DNA of 64,000 bases from Pseudozyma flocculosa PF-1 (Eukaryota > Basidiomycota > Ustilaginomycetes > Ustilaginales > Ustilaginaceae). The stretch is from the NCBI RefSeq assembly GCF_000417875.1, contig NW_006920883.1:195840-259839 (forward strand), written 5' to 3'. A model generated the notes under the pieces. It saw only the letters and a list, made by a program, of their open reading frames with translations, was not told where the DNA came from and made no database searches. This document shows positions 60,434-64,000 of the stretch, one piece after another. Within the stretch, counting starts at the first letter, position 1. The number at the start of each line of letters is the position of its first letter. A program made the translations under genes and the position numbers.

Positions 60434-62486
60434 TCAGTCGACGATCGACGCCATCCTGTTGTTCGAGATGGCCGGTCACGTCCGAGGATTGGAGCAAGGC
60501 TCAGTCAGTGCCTAGGCTCTAGCAAGGGAGGCAGGTCGGCTGGGGCGACTCACAGCATCTTGAGCTTGTCCCTCGCCTCGCTCTTGCGCTTCCTTGCTCG
60601 AATCGGATCGTCGGGCGGGTCGGAGCCGCCTCTTCTCCGCTTCCTCTCCTTCGAGCCGCCCTCGCCGTCAGCAGCGGCAGCGGCGGCGGCGGCGGCGGGA
60701 CGCGCACGCGCGGGAGACGCAGCGTCCTTGAAACGCACTGTCGTCGTCGTCGTCGTCGTGGTTGGAGCTGGCCTTGTCCCGTCAGGCTTGCTATCGAGGG
60801 CCGAGGCGGAAGGACGGGGCGAGGCGGGTATGTTTGACGTGGTGCTCGCGGCGAGCTGGCTGCGGCGTCGGCTTGGGGTCGCCGCGAAGCTGTGCAACAG
60901 AGTCGGAGTCGATGCGAGATCAAACGACAGCGAAGGTGTAGGTGGCGAGGTCGCGGCCGGCGCCACTTGCGTCGTCGTCGTAGCAGCGGGGGCGACGGCA
61001 GGTTTCGGCGTGGAAAGCAGCCTAGAAGCCGGCAGCGCGGCGGCGTCAGAAGCGATGAGCTCCTCTGGTGTGAGCTCGATCGGCGACAGGCCCAGATCCG
61101 AAGGATCCGGGATGGCCTCGTCGTTCCACGCGCCGTCCAGGCTCGCGGGTGGCGGTATCCTGCAACGGGGCTCGGGAACGTGGCAGATGGAAAGCGACTC
61201 GGCCTCTTCCGTCGTCGACAGGAAGCTCATCCCGGCGCACGCATCGGCGGCACGATCGATGCCAGACGGCGGCGGTGGCGGGCCTGCCGATGGCGGTGGC
61301 TCCGAGAAGACGGCCATGGTAGAAGGCACGGCCGCGTCGATGTCGTAGCCGTCCCAGGCCGACCTGGCGCTCCTGCGAGACACTCCGGCGAGCTGCGTCA
61401 GCCCGGTCTCGTCGGCGTCTCTCCGCTGGAGGATCAGCCGGCTGTCGCTTTGCGACCGCGACGTGCGCTCGGCCGAGCGCGTCAGGTTGACGGCCGGATC
61501 GCTGCGTACCCGCTGCCCGGGCGTCGGAAGCGGCGTGCTCTGCAGTGCATCGAGGCTGGGCTCGTGCCTGGCCTCGGAGTCGTGGACCGCCTTGAGCGTC
61601 GCCGAAGCTGCTCGTCGCCAGTGGCAGAGAGGGGGGCAAGCATGCGCCCGTGATGCTCGTCAGAGGGTCGCAACGAGGGAGCTTGTGCTGACGACGACGA
61701 GCAGCAGCAGCCAGCGAGCAGCGGGCCGACGACTTACCTCGTTTCCGCTCCTCCCTCTTGAGCCGGTAGCGCCGCCACTTGTCCACCCACTCGGTGAGCA
61801 GCTTCCACCTGTGCTCGAGTTCCGCGGGCACGCCGCGTGGGCTGAGGACGAGCTTGGCGTCCGGCCAGAAGGTGGGCTCGCCGATGGAGCCGAGCAGGTC
61901 GAAGCTGCGCACCTCGAGGGCGAGGTTGAAGTCGTTTTCGTCCCACATCGTCGCCTTGCTCGCCGACGGGATCCGCGTGATGATGGCCCGGGTCGCGCGC
62001 AGCATCAGCAGCGCGCCGCGCAGCGTCGTAAAGGGCAGCGTCGGGTTGTTCCTGTCCGTTTCGCGGAGGGACGACAGCCCGTTAGCGGCACTGCCAAGCT
62101 GGACAGGCTACGGCGGTCAAGCTCGGTACGCACCGCTGGAACCTCGTCACCTGCCCGCGGACAAACTTGGCCGCCATGACGTGCGTCCGGTCCGACACGA
62201 CGGCCCAGACATCTCGGTCGGCCAGCGGATCGTCGGGCGGCCGAAAGGTGAGAAACTGCCGACAAGGAAAGATGGTGTCAAGAGGCAGCATTCCCCGGTC
62301 CACAGTCTGAGCGCTCCCTGCCATCGTGATGTCCAAGTGTGGCGGCAGGATCCAACTCACGCGGACCAGCTGGACCCGGTTGCCCGTGGTGAAGGGCAGG
62401 TCGTATAGCGTCGTGCCGCTCTCGAGGGCGTCGTGCGCCTGGTCCGCCATGCGCTCAAACAACCAGCTCTTGAGGCTCTGGCTCAT
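60434..62486 (-). CDS. Candidate TPP1/Est3-type telomere OB-fold protein
   Basis: Exons 62486-62361, 62255-62134, 62051-61738, 61607-60554 and 60455-60434 give 545 residues. The last 22-nt exon uses a donor whose GTGAGT overlaps an in-frame TGA; if unspliced the protein ends at 60550 with 539 residues. The first 190 residues look like one OB fold with the order of the TPP1/Est3 family: an N-terminal Trp helix (LKSWLFERM), a first strand (VQLVRFLTFRPP), DVWAVVSDRTHVMAAKF, then a long helix and strand (TLRGALLMLRATRAIITRI; LALEVRSFDLLG). The remaining 350 residues are Ser/Pro/Thr-rich with a basic KERKRRRGG tail, probably nuclear. TPP1 links shelterin to telomerase. The assignment rests on pattern recognition and needs profile or structure support. 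Confidence 0.55.
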
Positions 62487-62674
62487 GGCGGCAAGGCGGA
62501 GAAGGCGCTGAGGAGGGCCAAGTGATGGTGGTGGCGGCGGCGAGTGGGTGGGTCCAGCGTGTGCGTCGTTGGAGGAGGAGGAGCTGGGCCAAGCCCCAAG
62601 GCACAAAAAGTGGAGCTCGGTGTTGGTCTCGACGCGACTGCGACAGGCGCCATCGCGTCCCCGGCCGGCCACAC

Positions 62675-62680
62675 AAAAAA
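62675..62680 (-). terminator. RNA polymerase III T-run terminator
   Basis: Six T residues in the coding sense begin immediately after the tRNA discriminator base. Confidence 0.85.
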
Positions 62681-62788
62681 TGATCTCTCCCAGGCTCGAA
62701 CTGAGGACCTCCTCCGATTAACCAGCTGTCCAGCTCTATTGAACAAGGCTTGTTAAGGAGACGCGCTGACCAACTGCGCCAAGAAACC
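62681..62788 (-). tRNA. tRNA-Val (anticodon AAC) with 34-nt intron
   Basis: A full cloverleaf can be drawn. Acceptor GGTTTCT pairs with AGAGATC (two G-U pairs). The D stem is GCGC/GCGC around AGTTGGTCA. The anticodon stem TCTCC/GGAGG holds the loop TTAACA-C. The T stem CTCAG/CTGGG holds TTCGAGC, and the discriminator is A. The mature length is 74 nt. The intron at 62750-62717 follows position 37, the canonical place, and its GTTAA pairs with the anticodon loop. No CCA is encoded. Confidence 0.93.
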
Positions 62789-63412
62789 CGGTCATATTCG
62801 GCTGCAAAATGTTGTCTTCATATACCGCGAATTGCGTAGGGGCATCGAAAGCGAGCCGGAGAGGCACGCCAGCAGCCCGGAGCGCCAGACCCCGACTCGC
62901 CCCTTGCTGCCCGGCGGGCGACGTGTGGCGCGGCTTGAGTCTGGGCAGGCACGCACACATGCATCGAGGAGACCGTTGCCCGCCTCGCATCGTGGACTCG
63001 GGACGTCGTCGAGCACGAGATCACACCTTGCCGACGCTGACTGCTGTGCGGCATTGCAGTCGGGCGGAAGATGGGCCCGCTCGCTCTCTGTCGACAGACT
63101 CGGAGGCTCGACGACTGGGCCGCGCACCAAGGGCCGGAACCAGGCCCGAACAAGCGCTGCACGATCGAGGTCCGGCGAGCCGAGAATCACGCTGAGCACG
63201 CTGTGGATCGATCAATGTGGGCAATGGAACCTTCGCTGTTGCTCTTCCCCCGCCTCCCTCTCTCCCCCTTCGTCGGCTACATTGGCAGGCATCGCCCGCC
63301 TCGTGCGATTCGAGGCACGGTTTCGACCACTGCCCGAGCCCCTTTCGGGTCCTTCCGTCACGGCTCGCAACTTGCGGACCACGACTAGCTGATCCGGCCG
63401 TGGCAGGGCCGC
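62789..63412. other. Spacer between tRNA-Val and SAR1
   Basis: About 620 bp. Nothing recognisable beyond the presumed 5' flank of the tRNA and the 3' UTR of SAR1. Confidence 0.5.
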
Positions 63413-64000
63413 TCAGATCTGTCGAGACACGAGTCAGATGAAGCAGGAGGGCAGATCAAAGAGACGGTCAGCACAGGCATGTCGGCGCGCAGGCACCATG
63501 TTACAGCACCGCCGAATCCACTCACGTATTGCGAGATCCACCTGAAGCCCTCTCCGTATCCTTGCCTCATGACGACCGAGCACATGAAGATCTCAATGGG
63601 CCGGATGTCCTTGAGCGGCACCTTGCCCTTGCCCGTGGTCTGGTAGAGGCCGAGCGCCTGGCGGAGCTCCTCCTCGGACACGGCGCCGGGAGCGTCGATC
63701 TTGTTGCCGAGGATGAGGAAGGGCACCTTGGAGAGCTCCTCGATGCTGAGCAGGGCGTCGAGCTCGGCGCGCGACTCGCCGAATCGCTCGTGGTCCTGGC
63801 TGTCGACGAGGAAGACGATGCCGTCGACCTCGGGGAAGTAGTCCTTCCACAGGCGGCGCGCTAAAGGTGGACGGCACCAGGACGCGGCCGAGAAGATTGA
63901 AAAGAGCGGCGGGTTTCAGCTGAAAGGCCTTGACAGACAACAAAACGCCGTCGCCAGCTCTGCACCAAACACTCACCCTGCTGGTGACCGCCGAGATCGT
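63413..64000 (-). CDS. SAR1: Small GTPase Sar1 (COPII), 5'-truncated by window edge
   Basis: Visible exons are 64000-63977, 63860-63526 and a 6-nt last exon 63418-63413 that supplies only Ile and the stop. Introns are 116 and 107 bp. The window edge cuts just before switch II, seen as DLGGHQQ (the catalytic His of Sar1) then [20 protein letters not shown]. The guanine-specificity motif is GNKID. The carboxyl end [21 protein letters not shown] is nearly diagnostic of Sar1. The 5' part (N-terminal amphipathic helix, P-loop) lies outside. Sar1-GTP recruits Sec23/24 to start COPII vesicles at ER exit sites. Confidence 0.95.

Overview
This window looks like nuclear DNA from a filamentous or yeast-like fungus, most likely a basidiomycete and plausibly Ustilaginomycotina. 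It is GC-rich. The genes are intron-rich, with short GT-AG introns of about 76-210 bp, coding sequence favours G/C at third codon positions, and the gene content is fungal (Dsc2-like ligase subunit, DUF6604, DUF3435, SWC5, alpha-actinin, cofilin). No species is claimed. Exon joins below were made by eye from splice sites, reading phase and family conservation.

Left end (1-7.7 kb): an accessory-looking block. It opens with the 3' part of a DUF3435-type tyrosine recombinase with a recognisable YxxR / H / Y active site and zinc-finger pair. A TET/JBP-like 2-oxoglutarate/Fe(II) dioxygenase follows on the same strand, flanked by gene-free DNA. A recombinase beside a putative DNA-base oxidase is the best candidate here for an undescribed mobile or epigenetic system. 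Element ends are not visible, so this remains a hypothesis.

7.7-18.5 kb: a secreted ThuA-like protein (-), a 2.5 kb repeat-rich spacer, a DUF6604 protein (+), then a PET8-type mitochondrial S-adenosylmethionine carrier (-) whose first exon is in frame with a long upstream SEL1-like ORF.

18.5-36.4 kb: alpha-actinin (-, 10 exons), an unrecognised 762-residue coiled-coil protein (+), cofilin (-, 4 exons, the first only ATG), ribonucleotide reductase large subunit (+, broken by a 93-N gap) and a zinc alcohol dehydrogenase (-, 9 exons including 15-nt and 9-nt micro-exons). Two perfect ACGCGT boxes lie between cofilin and RNR1.

36.4-50 kb: F-BAR/RhoGAP-like protein (+), WD40-cyclophilin PPWD1 (-), a small basic protein (+), E4 ubiquitin ligase UFD2 (-), SWC5 of the SWR1 complex (+).

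50-64 kb: a single-pass membrane protein with four LARR sites (-), a 4.5 kb gene-poor stretch, ESCRT-II SNF8 (-), a Dsc2/UBAC2-like rhomboid pseudoprotease (+), a candidate TPP1/Est3-type telomere protein (-), an intron-containing tRNA-Val(AAC) (-) and the 3' part of SAR1 (-).

Most of the window is housekeeping: cytoskeleton, ER/Golgi traffic and protein quality control, chromatin and telomere maintenance, nucleotide synthesis. Only the left end looks like accessory DNA.
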